From Marthasterias glacialis (lineage: Eukaryota > Echinodermata > Asteroidea > Forcipulatida > Asteriidae), in NCBI GenBank assembly GCA_911728455.2, contig OU452230.1, forward strand, positions 3,836,256 to 3,900,255: a DNA stretch of 64,000 nt, read 5' to 3'. The notes beneath the pieces are model-generated. The model worked only from the letters and a program-made list of their open reading frames with translations, was not told the DNA's origin and made no database searches. Both the position numbers and the translations under genes were made by a program. Shown piece by piece: positions 36,701-43,700 of this stretch; position 1 is the stretch's first letter, and every line of letters begins with the position of its first letter.

Positions 36701-36782
36701 AGAACACAGCGTGGATGCCGTCATAGAACGCTTCCAGAAGCTCAAGGTCACCAAGGATCTCAACAGTGAAGACTCATTCTAA
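12799..36782 (+). CDS. TARS1: Threonyl-tRNA synthetase, cytosolic, 19 exons, complete
   Basis: Charges tRNA-Thr with threonine in the cytosol. Exons: 12799-12855, 13890-13976, 15726-15807, 17634-17733, 19684-19929, 20500-20617, 25252-25316, 26488-26566, 27419-27565, 27880-27978, 29147-29242, 29899-29969, 30892-31054, 31613-31750, 32516-32593, 33967-34067, 34769-34870, 35398-35585, 36634-36782. All phases agree and sum to 721 codons plus TAA; human TARS1 is 723 aa. In order: a Lys-rich N-terminal extension, TGS domain (about 79-143), editing domain with HSSAH at 154-158 and CRGPH at 260-264, class II catalytic core with motif 2 ([13 protein letters not shown], about 453-465) and motif 3 ([11 protein letters not shown] from 588), then the anticodon-binding domain from about 610. 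Zinc ligands by alignment to the E. coli enzyme are C412, H463 and H588. Every catalytic, editing and zinc residue I can identify is intact. Exon 1 appears to end at a GC donor (AAG|GCATGC); all other introns are GT-AG. Confidence 0.97.
13171..13284. repeat. Small foldback, TAGACCCAGTA ends (TARS1 intron 2)
   Basis: tagacccagtattctcagtaactca at the left is matched in reverse by tgagttactgggtcta at the right, with an inner ggtcgtctggtcg/cagacgac pairing. 114 bp, non-coding. The 450-nt open frame that follows (13322-13774) has no ATG at its start and I do not recognise it. Confidence 0.55.
14016..14411 (-). repeat. Older repeat, 'TTAACCCTAACTCC' family, split by a nested MITE
   Basis: Read on the minus strand this matches 42734-42960: ttaaccctaactcccctgagtgatttactaggatcc, then a caacaccat..aactcaacacccaaactgtgg block, then a gtcccca..tccaacaaaatc block and ...ttccctattcc ends. 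A third, more diverged copy is at 50722-50882. The present copy is interrupted at 14243-14399 by a separate foldback. Confidence 0.7.
14243..14399. mobile_element. Nested 157-bp MITE with 3-bp TTA target duplication
   Basis: Inverted ends AGGCTGGTTTATAGTTGGTCGCGCGATG and CATCGCGCAACCAACTATAAACCAGCCT flank a GC-rich centre with acgctgacg and cgtcgggca inverted segments. TTA lies on both sides (14240-14242 and 14400-14402). The uninterrupted target occurs in the paralogous repeat at 42740-42742, which confirms the insertion limits. TTA duplication fits PIF/Harbinger-type chemistry; the family assignment is inference. Confidence 0.8.
14771..14854. repeat. Compact hairpin (TARS1 intron 2)
   Basis: acagttgattagctcccctcggtatt is paired with aatacctcggggagctaataatatcgactgt around a short tgaagtcgacaaactagtgtcaact loop that is itself partly self-complementary. 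The size is about 84 nt. It would form a stable stem in the TARS1 pre-mRNA. No sign that it is a processed RNA. Confidence 0.5.
14890..15232 (-). repeat. tRNA-derived SINE, type 1 head with an alternative body
   Basis: On the minus strand: tgtcgtggccgagcggataag box A region, ggttcgaatcccgg box B (near 15151-15164), the common cttgtgtccttgagcaagac segment, then a different body (cacccaggagtaaatgggtacctgtgagggcagagatgg, also at 29760-29800) ending in a gatacagtactgtgataaagcgctatataaaaactgg tail. Confidence 0.75.
15442..15657. repeat. Foldback element just upstream of TARS1 exon 3
   Basis: 35-bp arms: aactagtaaacttgtgggtacaaccatgtgtaaat and its inverted match atttatacatggttgtacccgcaagtttactagtt. 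The centre carries gttcgaaacgtcga. It ends 69 bp before the exon 3 acceptor. Non-coding; the long antisense frame over it is a chance frame. Confidence 0.7.
16315..16560 (+). repeat. Tandem repeat, about 3 copies of an 81-bp unit (TARS1 intron 3)
   Basis: Three consecutive units each read aaagggtttgttctt/tcc..aacttaagaacaaaa..attcgaaatttaca.gattgtgatgcttagttcaattcatga. The second and third units are nearly identical, so the duplication is recent. Nothing suggests coding or regulatory function. Confidence 0.8.
17104..17444 (-). repeat. tRNA-derived SINE, type 1, nearly full length
   Basis: Minus-strand counterpart of 680-1017: box A and box B (gggttcgagtcccggtcatgac, near 17356-17378), the gacacttgtgtccttgagcaagg segment, the aggtagagctttctgctctacc and cagccccaggagtaggtgg blocks, and an A-rich end at 17104-17115. 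It lies in TARS1 intron 3. Confidence 0.85.
17960..18212 (+). repeat. SINE-like repeat, type 3
   Basis: It shares with 33450-33745 the blocks ctctcctgtgccacgggggtttttctc, ggccatcctgttttcctccc, gtgctccgtggtcatatatgggttgatgtggctggctgcc, ctgcagctcgaacacgtgtagc and cagtaaagatgattagcctcccaaattatt. The tRNA-like head is poorly preserved here. It is preceded at 17873-17960 by a short gccgtggtgc-repeat stretch. Confidence 0.6.
18313..18540 (+). repeat. tRNA-derived SINE, type 2
   Basis: A tRNA-like head (ttggcttagtg box A, ggttcgaatcccacc box B near 18370-18384) is followed by ggattgggtt.tcagtccctac, gggttttccctcccacatctaaaactgaa. Copies at 53219-53490 and 60355-60630 have the same order. It lies in TARS1 intron 4. 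Confidence 0.75.
18843..18961. repeat. Inverted duplication of a tRNA-like SINE fragment (type 4)
   Basis: Two copies of a roughly 50-nt segment (aattttgggttgaacaaaga...ctggagtgggattcgaaccagc) face each other around a 20-nt spacer (aatccccgatttaatgtac). Single-copy relatives are at 52990-53097 and 53785-53892. The pair would fold into a long hairpin in TARS1 intron 4. Confidence 0.7.
20085..20414 (-). repeat. tRNA-derived SINE, type 1 head with 'ccatccgaaggac' body
   Basis: On the minus strand: gcgtggccgagtggtcaagc box A, a cagactcaagctctggtg arm, gggttcaagtcccgg box B, tgtgtcctcaagcaagacacttaaccattactgctttgtccttcggatgggac, then a variable acgtaaaagaacc..cacttatcg segment. It belongs to the same body subtype as 25908-26253, 32105-32385 and 54291-54662. 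Confidence 0.75.
20893..21002. repeat. Palindromic element, GGATTTCACAAAG family, copy 1
   Basis: gaatttcataaaactagtcctaacttatgac..gtcctataagttaggactagt and ..ctcgagataagactagtcctagcgctttgtgaaatcca form nested inverted repeats built on CTAGTCCTAACTTA. Copies 28845-28964 and 30602-30732 are alike. All three are in TARS1 introns. Confidence 0.75.
21374..23460 (+). pseudogene. Decayed two-exon ORF in TARS1 intron 6
   Basis: Exon 1 (21374-21668) opens with ATG and would end CAAG|GTGAGT. Exon 2 (22456-23460) begins after TTCAG and joins in phase 1 to give GAT. The joined frame has a TGA at 21632, a second TGA in exon 2 near 22552, a frameshift near 22760-22765 and another near 23125-23131. Beyond them the protein reads on sensibly to a TAA at 23458. 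It contains two similar motifs, YHYECYRRF in exon 1 and YHHKCYRNY in exon 2, each preceded by a Cys pair region (CIICH in exon 2), so zinc binding is possible. After these come a charged helical stretch and an acidic Ser/Thr-rich tail. I believe similar uncharacterised multi-copy proteins occur in marine invertebrates, but I cannot name the family. It could be a transposon ORF or a dead gene copy. Confidence 0.6.
23909..24299 (+). repeat. Two-copy tandem duplication, about 195-bp unit (TARS1 intron 6)
   Basis: caaacaatctaaa.agtgcaa..gttatta...cttttcaaaccagactgaaaa..aaagaaa.tagcaac.tatagttcat..gtgtgttttcaccaactgcacgttataaacta occurs twice in a row, each copy ending in ttgatattttttatcaggaacacatttg. 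The two units differ at scattered bases and by a few small gaps. Non-coding. Confidence 0.8.
24534..24930. mobile_element. Foldback MITE, TTAAAGGCA ends
   Basis: Outer ends ttaaaggcattgcatacgtttgg and ccaaaggtatactttgcctttaa are inverted copies. The centre has a perfect 13-bp stem, ctgagaagcgtta/taacgcttctcag, around tggccg at about 24708-24739. I know this end sequence and layout as an abundant echinoderm MITE type. About 397 bp, non-coding. Confidence 0.75.
25908..26253 (-). repeat. tRNA-derived SINE, type 1 head with shared 3' tail
   Basis: On the minus strand: gtgtcgtggctgagcggttaag, gggttcgaatcccggttgcggc, cacttgtgtccttcagcaagatac, tttgtccttcggatgggac, then the tail ctacaggtttcttcaggcttgagagctacagtgattaag..aggcatccttggtttcattaccagaaatatata. 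The tail also ends 54291-54662 and, in part, the type 2 SINE at 60355-60630. Confidence 0.8.
26722..27290 (-). repeat. Possible LINE 3' fragment with (AAATGT)n tail
   Basis: On the minus strand the stretch ends in four to five AAATGT units (26724-26754), as some non-LTR retroelements do. Upstream is an AAATAAATGTCGAATT junction and a moderately GC-rich block with short open frames (for example 27085-26876) that I cannot assign. This is only a guess from the tail; it has no second copy in the window. Confidence 0.3.
28845..28964. repeat. Palindromic element, GGATTTCACAAAG family, copy 2
   Basis: ggtggatttcacaacactaatcctaacttaggactagtcctaacttatgac and ctcgagataagactagtcctagcactttgtgaaatccacc. 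The terminal inverted repeats are GGTGGATTTCACAA. It lies in TARS1 intron 10. Confidence 0.75.
29358..29569. repeat. Foldback element, TTAAAGGGGCTGTGTCATCATGAT family
   Basis: Left end taaaggtgctgcgtcgtcgtgattatagcagc matches in reverse the right end gcctgctataatcatgatgacacagccccttta. An internal acgcgcactg..gcggtcac..gtgatttgaccgc pairing extends the fold. A partial relative is at 57191-57365. Confidence 0.65.
29640..29830 (+). repeat. tRNA-derived SINE, type 1, diverged copy
   Basis: gttgtggctgagcagtttacggc box A region, cagactcaagttctggtggctaagacatcagcgtgtgggttggaatcctgg (damaged box B), then taacccatgagtaaatgggtacctgtgagggcagaggtggttc, the same body as the copy at 14890-15232. TARS1 intron 11. 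Confidence 0.65.
30602..30732. repeat. Palindromic element, GGATTTCACAAAG family, copy 3
   Basis: gtgtggatttcacaaagcgccaggactagtctttatctcgagttagg and ..ctaagttaggactggttttgtaaaatccacc; opposite orientation to copies 1 and 2. TARS1 intron 12. Confidence 0.75.
31237..31542. mobile_element. MITE, AAAGCCCCAGCTCAACATTG ends, copy 1
   Basis: Terminal inverted repeats aagccccagctcaacattg and agtgttgagctggggc enclose a body with ttctttgcacaaatcaagatatttgtaacaaaacca, aatgctttcagcattttgtacg and gagacgaaaact. A second copy in opposite orientation is 39308-39666. It lies in TARS1 intron 13, 71 bp before exon 14. Confidence 0.8.
32105..32385 (-). repeat. tRNA-derived SINE, type 1 head with 'ccttcggatgggac' body
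   Basis: On the minus strand: gtgttgcggccaagcggtcttg, ctcaagttttggtgttgtcggcagcagagtgtgggttcgaatccctg, tgtccttgagcaaggcactg, then the ...catcctttggataagacgttaag and ..acgtaaaagaacccggaacactcatcgtgaaagag segment. TARS1 intron 14. Confidence 0.7.
33450..33745 (+). repeat. SINE-like repeat, type 3, better preserved copy
   Basis: A tRNA-like head (gagtggccagtgcgtaaagcgattgcctctcaccactgtggccctgggtgcgattgttc, with a damaged box B) is followed by ccacgagggtttttctctgggccctccg, gtgctccgtggtcataaatgggttgatgtggctggctgcc, ctgcagctggaacatgtgtagctgagtccttcgcagttcagc and taaggatgataagccacccaaattatt. Its partner is 17960-18212. TARS1 intron 15. Confidence 0.7.
33751..33916. repeat. Foldback element, AATAGACCGATCCATTAAGC ends
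   Basis: aatagaccgatccattaagctccgccc and ggggtggagcttaatggattggtctta are inverted ends. The same end sequence bounds 51592-51866 and, more weakly, 47865-48027. TARS1 intron 15, ending 50 bp before exon 16. Confidence 0.7.
34516..34669. repeat. Foldback element, GGCTCGATTTCACAAAG family, copy 1
   Basis: ccgattcatgttcacaaagagctaagattgat and atgaatcttggtgctttctgaaatcgagcc, with the shared interior taagcaaagtgtgatgtcacaatacaaatcacta. Copies at 58093-58241 and 63331-63469. TARS1 intron 16; a run of about 28 T follows at 34694-34721. Confidence 0.7.
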
Positions 36783-37671
36783 ACATCCATGCAACAGCAG
36801 TGCAGTGGATATGTTTTTTTTTGTCCTAGCTCACATGTGCTCAAAAATTTGTATGTATCTCAAAATCTGACAATACATGAAACAGCAGAGCATGTCTTAG
36901 ATGTGTTCAATACCCATCTGTGCTTAAAATGTCTAGGGTTGCTTAAAGTGACATCCTTTTGAACCTTACATGAGAGTGGATGCATTTAATACTCACGTTT
37001 GCTCAAAATTAGTAGCTATCGCATAAGTGAAGAATATTTTTACTGAACATGGAACAGCAGTCTGACCGATCTGTAGAGTTTGTTTGTTTGTTTTTTTTTA
37101 TTTTGTTTTTTTTACTTTTTTTATCCCAAATCTAGTGACTTTTCCAGCAGTCAAGAAATGAAACTGTTGGAAGTTCAATTTCTGAAAGTATTATTGGTGA
37201 CAAGGGCGAGACCACAATTGTGTTGGTGGTACAGTTAGGTTACTGACTATTTTCCAAGCTGTATAAAGACAATTTTGGGTGCTTGGTTTGATAGGCATAA
37301 AAAAAGGATGAACTTTGGCAAATGGCTGTGGCTTCAGTAATTTCTGTATTTCAGCAAATTTAAGAAATTAGAAGAAGTCACAATGGACCACCAAGTCACA
37401 TCCATTGTCTGGCACCCTGTCTCTGTAAACAGTTTGGGGTTCATGCCTTTTTTCAGGTAAGTGGGTTTTATAGAAAAGAATTTTTTGGGATTATGTGTAC
37501 TGCTTCATTTATAAGGGTATTGAGGTTGTGGGGGAAATTTTTAAAAGTAAAATGGAATATGTAAACATTTCTATATATTTATGTAGTGTTTCATGGTTGT
37601 TTCAGTGGTTAAGCACACTCAAAAGTCACAAGATATTAGTGATTCTGTACGCGGAAATTACTTAAGATTGA

Positions 37672-37677
37672 AATAAA
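37672..37677 (+). terminator. Probable TARS1 polyadenylation signal AATAAA
   Basis: This is the first canonical AATAAA after the TARS1 stop, 890 bp downstream, followed by a mixed T/G-containing stretch (ccccttctggtgcctaattgtcc). The 3' UTR would be about 0.9 kb. Cleavage position is not visible directly. Confidence 0.5.
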
Positions 37678-37719
37678 CCCCTTCTGGTGCCTAATTGTCC
37701 AAAGTCCTATTCATGAAGT

Positions 37720-40700
37720 TGTAGGATGTTGTAGGCCTACTGCGGGCCCAAATAACAATTGGTAATAAATGGACCAGGCACACATAATTGATCATGTTGT
37801 GTTGAGATAAATGGGCACGTTGCCTTCGGATTGGATGCTTTGGGGCTATAACAAGTGTTTGTTATGAAATGAATATTGTTGGAAAGATATTTTAAAAGTA
37901 GAATATAACGACTCATATAAATTTCCCTTGAAATTGTATGCTTTTTGTTTAATTTTCGTGAGAGAACACGGTCCCACAATTTGTAGGACCAAATTATTGA
38001 CTCCACAAAATGGCGGACTATAAGTTTCTATGTAGAGTGTGGTCCCGTTGGTTTTATTTCCAGAGGCAAAATGTATGGGTTGTTTTTTTAAAACCCTCAG
38101 CGCAACTCTACTAATCAAAAACTTTGCTTGATCCAGGAGGATAAAATTTCGCCCACCCTGTCTTTAAGGTCAATAACCCACCCTGCAAGCCCAAAGCCAT
38201 TATAAATCACTGTGGGGGGTGAATTGGAGTGCCAGCGAAGACTTAGACTTGTGTTATTTAAGATCCACATGCCGCACAAGCTGTTTTCACAAATTGCATA
38301 CCGCCCTGTGCCAAGGATCCTTAGCACAAGGTCAATCAATTACTACACTGAGACAGGTGGCTGCTGTCTTTCAACACTCCTTACTCTGCAGTGGTTAGGG
38401 TCTGGCCAATGGGAGTCTACAGGCTTGTGGGGTATACCAGGGGTGAGGATTACATGGAATCTTGGCCTTATTGGCCAATTGAAAAAAAAATTACGACCAT
38501 ATTTGGTAAAATGTGGATTATTTTTTAACCTCCCTGCTGACGCCAGGGTTCACTACTCACAAATTACAACACACTGTAGGTATTTTATTGCGTGAACAAC
38601 TTTTACAAAGGATAAGGAACAATTCTAAACAGCAACATTTTAAGAGATTTAAAGGCAATGTGCTCCTTCAACACAAAATGGAAGAATTCGGAGGAACATG
38701 GAAGGGTCTCTAGCTAAAGACAATAGGGGGTTAAAATTAATCAAGATCAGCATGAATTTTGTTAATAGGTGTAGCAATTTTTAAGTTAAATTCCTTAACG
38801 GCTATATAAAATTGTCAAACGTGCCTTTTTTTTTGAAAGTTTGTGTGACATCCATAATGTAGTATTATTACTGACTGATGTTTGAAATGCATATGGGAAA
38901 AGATACATTACCATTTTTGAATTTCTCATCTTTAATTTGACTAAGAGATTGTCTCGTAATTATAAACGAAAATTAAAGAAACATCTCATGTAAACTTTAT
39001 GTGAAACTAATAGTAACCGAAGATATAAAAGTCAGTTGTGATGTTTGAGTAAATCATAAAATAACTGTAAAAGATATAAGAGAGATTTACAGAGACTGGA
39101 GGACAGTAAGTTTTTTTGCACAAATTTGATAAACTAAACCCCAAAATTACAAAAAATTAAACTCTAAGACAACAACATTTAAAAACCTTACCTTTTAAAT
39201 TAAAAACTGATCATCTTGAATGACACATAACATTGTGATAGCACAGGTTTAAAATTTACACAGAAAGTCATTGATGCTGGTGGCCCGTTCTTGGCTTGCG
39301 CACGCATAAAGCCCCAGCTCAACATTGGTAAGAAGAAAAACATGAATGTTCACAGATTTACATATACCTTACAGGGTATAAGGCTAATGATGGTAGAAAA
39401 CTTCCTTGGAATATTTCTGCCTGAAGTGTTGTCGTTTTTGAATAATAAACGGAATAAGATCCAAAATAAATTTTCGTCTCGGTGAGACCAAAACTCTGCC
39501 TACAGGAATACGTACAAAAATGCTGAACGCATTTTTACCATTTTCTCGCAAACCAAACAACAAAATGAGCTGACATTTTCACAGGATGGTTTTACTACAA
39601 ATATCTTGATTTGTGCAAAGAATGGAAGCATTTACAGTCAGTTTACCAATGTTGAGCTGGGGCTTTAATGGCAGTGACCTCTCTTAACCAGAATGAAAGT
39701 TCCAAGCCTGTTAAATTACCACCACAACTTTGTCCTTTTACTAAAATAACATGATAGCTTGCGTAGTATTATTAAAAGTTAAAACCAATCTGTCCAAGAT
39801 TGTTTTGTAAAGACTTTCAAAAGTGTTTTATGTCTTCATCTTGCAATATTATCTGTAATGATTCAATTTATGTCAGTATTGGGCACAATAAAATGTGTTG
39901 AAAGGCGACAGAAAAAAAACACCTTTGTGATAAATAATGTTTTTCATTTTCAAATTATAATATTTTATTTTATCATTCTGAAAGTACATCACAGTGGAAT
40001 AACTAGACATTTTCATTTGGGCCAAAGAAATGTCAGTCTTGTTATTGTTAATTATTCTTTTTATTATTATTTTTTTTTAATATTTTTTTCTCCGGGAAGG
40101 GGTAGGGGAGAGGGGGACTTGACCAATTAGTGACAACTATTAATTGATGTACTGAACCAAACGTTTATGCATTACGAAGCTGTGGTTTGGGTTAGAACAT
40201 GTTACTCAAGAACCCGTTACACTGATTTGAATAAAAGTATCATTTTTTGCCAGGCGATAAGATATTCATTTACCTTAGTTAATCTCCATTGGGGGTCTGG
40301 AGGGTGGGGGTGGGGGCAACATAGTTATAATCTCATTTGGGAGGGTTGAAGGGGGCCAAGGGTTATGACAGCACTTTTTGAAATGCGAAGACACTAAACA
40401 CGTTTGTGCAGAATTTGTTAGTTAATGTTTTTCAAATTCCACCAATAACTCCTAGGCATAGAGAGTGCATGGTCTGTGTTTATGCGTGGGGGTTTCTCTT
40501 GATATGCCATGCCGGATGTGGCAGAGGGCGTCCCTCCTAAATGTTCCCATACTCTGACACACTCTTCCCCTCTTGTACAGAAATACCCCTCCCCCTTTAA
40601 ACCCTCAAAAGACTTCCAGAGATTTCCAGAACAAAATAAAGGCACAATAGGGGGTTACACCCAGCCACATATCAAGCATCGAATGACTTGATTAATCATT

Positions 40701-40734
40701 GGAGCAATCCCTGGTTATTAATCAAGCGCAAATC
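37720..40734. other. Intergenic region TARS1 to EIF3J
   Basis: About 3 kb with no supportable gene. It contains the repeat at about 38020-38670, whose two ends reappear fused together at 61190-61380, and the MITE at 39308-39666. A run of pyrimidine/purine low-complexity sequence (ttattattttttttaatatt, ggggtaggggagaggggg) lies near 40060-40120. Frames at 38212-38595 overlap the repeat and are not likely genes. Confidence 0.6.
39308..39666. mobile_element. MITE, AAAGCCCCAGCTCAACATTG ends, copy 2
   Basis: aaagccccagctcaacattggtaagaagaaaaacatgaatg and ..cattctttgcacaaatcaagat (in reverse) ..ccaatgttgagctggggcttt. Compared with copy 1 at 31237-31542 it is inverted and about 55 bp longer. Non-coding. 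Confidence 0.8.
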
Positions 40735-40752
40735 TTCCCAGAATGCATTGCG
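40735..40752 (+). promoter_or_regulatory. ZNF143/Staf-type element upstream of EIF3J
   Basis: TTCCCAGAATGCATTGCG matches the Staf/ZNF143 core (YWCCCAYAATGCAYYG) at 15 of 16 positions. It ends 24 bp before the EIF3J start codon, a usual promoter-proximal place for this factor in animal housekeeping genes. The start codon itself sits in AAAATGGCGGAC, a YY1-like context. Binding is inferred from motif and position. Confidence 0.6.
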
Positions 40753-40776
40753 TGCATGTATTGCTCAATAACCAAA

Positions 40777-43700
40777 ATGGCGGACTGGGGTAAGTGATAA
40801 ACATGTGCGTTTCGACAAAAATATCAAAATTACCTCGTTCGTATGATTCTTTATTCACGCAACATGGTGTGTATTGATTAAATGGCTGTATATTTACTGA
40901 ATGGGTGTTTTAATCTTTACAGAATCTGAAGATTTTGACCCTGACCAAGGCTTTAATAAGGTAGTCGCGACGGACAGATGGGACGGTGAGGACGAGGAAG
41001 AGGATGTCAAGGTAGGCTTGGTAGGAACGGTACTCAGTTATACTTATAGCTTCGGTCACTGTCGGTGTAACTGGAGAACGGCAGTCATGACGCGCTGTGG
41101 ACGCGCAGGCAGTTCCATCAGCAGACATTTGATGTTTTTTATCCACATATTTCTGTATTTACACGCTCAAAAACCGTGAAAAAACAAAAAGAGAGCAACT
41201 CACGTCATAGATTTATTAATCAATTATAATATAATTATAAATACTAAATAAAAAGCCTGAAAAAAACAAAAAAAAAACAATATCATGTGAAACCGGTTTC
41301 CGATCGGATAACAGGAATTTTTTTCAGAAACAGAAACTAAATGAAAGTTTTCAAAACCATCTGACCCACACCTGTTCACAAGACACTGACTGAGTTCATA
41401 ATCTGATGTCTGTTGTCTGGTTGTCTTATGTTGAAATCCTGGAAGGAAGTTGCAGTCTTACGTTGCCCTAACATTAATGATAAAGCAGGCATTATCAATA
41501 TCAATATTGAAAGTAGCTATTTAGCTATACTTTACTTTTTTACTAACAACGGAAAAAGTGTCCATATCCGGCTGCCACTTTCTAAGGGATTTTTTTGAGG
41601 TTTTAAACGATGTTGGGCTTTATTTCCCGTTTTTCATATTGGTAGCTAAAACGCTTACTTTTGACCTTTAATTTAAAAATGACAAATCTAGTGGACATAT
41701 CATCGCGCGGCTGGAACTTTCGCGCATTCATGCCCAAAGTGAAAATGGCTTATTTTTCATGATTTCAACACTTTGCAATCATTCAAAGGGCCTGTTCCTC
41801 TCTGTATATATTCTGTCAACCTTTCTGGACAGGTAAGGATATAATTTGACCTAAATTAAGGGAGATAAAGTGGCAGTCGGATATGGCACTTTTGCCCTAA
41901 CAACATTGAAAAGATTATCGACATCGCATGACTGTTATTTTTGTTGATGTCGGTTTGGGAGCTATTTGATGATGAAAATAAAGAGCAATTACAAATGCAG
42001 GGTCTGTCATGTGTCTATATTGATGACCCCATAAACACACAGAGCTTCCTTTCACTCATTATCTGTCGTGTCTTTGACTGTTCAATAAGTTTAACTGATG
42101 TCTGATGGATTGAAAAAATCTTAAATCTTAGGAAAATATTAAAAAAGAAACCTTTCTGATTTTTAATTTTTTAAGTATTTTTTTTAACAACTCTGTTAGT
42201 AGTACTGGTAGTATTACATGTAGTGTAGGCTTGCTCATATATCAAGAAATATCTTGTTCAGAGTCAAATCTAATACAAAGTGGTGTAGCCCAATAAATAG
42301 TGCCAATCCACTTTGAGTGGATTGGCAGCTATTTTAGGCGTTACTAGATCTTTGCACCTGAACATCAAATCTCCAAAATGTTAATGACATCTTGTACTTG
42401 CATGTACTTGCATGTACACGCATTAACTACGTCTAAAGTTCCATGGCTCGAAACAAAATAAAACAAAATTATGTCTTTTTTATTTTTTCTTGTTAGCATG
42501 CCATTTATTTAATCACTGTCATGACTGTTCAGCTTAGCATTTTAACCTTCAAAATATGACTAAGTTTTAATCCAGCTTGAGTTTAGCCTGTTTTGTTGTT
42601 ATTATTTTGTTGTTTCAAACTTGAATCGAGTATGTGCTGCTGAGTGATATACGTACCGTACGTACGTGTATGTACTGTATTCATGCTGTTTCTCACCAGC
42701 CAAATTCAGAATTTGGCTGGTGAGAAACAGCATTAACCCTAACTCCCCTGAGTGATTTACTAGGATCCTTCCCCACTCTAACAAATTTCAACACCATATG
42801 GGTAACTCAACACCCAAACTGTGGTACTCTGATTATGGTGGTATGCCTGAACTCATGTAAAGCATGAACAGTTTACTCATGAATGCAGTCCTCATTCCAA
42901 CAAAATCAAGCAAAAGCTGCTGTTAGAATTTGATGGAATAGGGAACTGTAAGGGTTAATACATTGCATATCACTCATCAGCAAATATTCATTTCAAGTTT
43001 TAAACAACAAAATAATGATATTCGTCAATACTGCAAAGGGCAAAGTTTGAAGATGAACTATTGTTACAGATGTTCATTTTTAAGAGCTCCCTATTTACAA
43101 GCAGTTGTGAATTTTGTTCTGCTCACTCATCAGATTTGTTGTATATTTTCTCATTCCAGGATACATGGGAAGATTCTGACAGTGAAAAGAAAGAGAAAGA
43201 AGCACCCACAGATACATCAGGTATTGATCTCGCCGCGCAATTTTTTTGGGGGGTACCGAGGTTGGCTCGATCAAAAGCCCTGGAATTGTGACAAGAAAAT
43301 CTCCCATATTATGGGAGATTTTAATTAGGCCTGTGGCCTATTCACTCGACGCGCCACTCAAATATGGTATCCCGCAAAAGTGGCATCATTAATCATAGAG
43401 CAACTGGTCCCCTCTCATTCTTGTTTGATTTTTGACCTGTCTAACTGTATGCAGTTTATGTTGACCGCGTAAAAACGAATCATTTGAATTATGATCGCGT
43501 CAAATACTAATACTTGCATTTTTGCAATGCGCGAACTCATTTTGACACACGCGTACCGAGCTCCCTAAGGGCGCTCGAAAGTGTGCGCGCATAGCAGTCA
43601 CTTTTGGGAGCCAATCAGCATTGTTTTTCGGTGCTTTCCTTCCAGGGGTTAGAGCCGAGAGGTATCGATACGGCGCGCTGCCCATGGTGGCAAGGTTGCT

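Noticed and set aside
38212..38595. 127-codon plus-strand frame
   Set aside because: It lies inside the repeat shared with 61190-61380 and has no ATG-linked context or domain.
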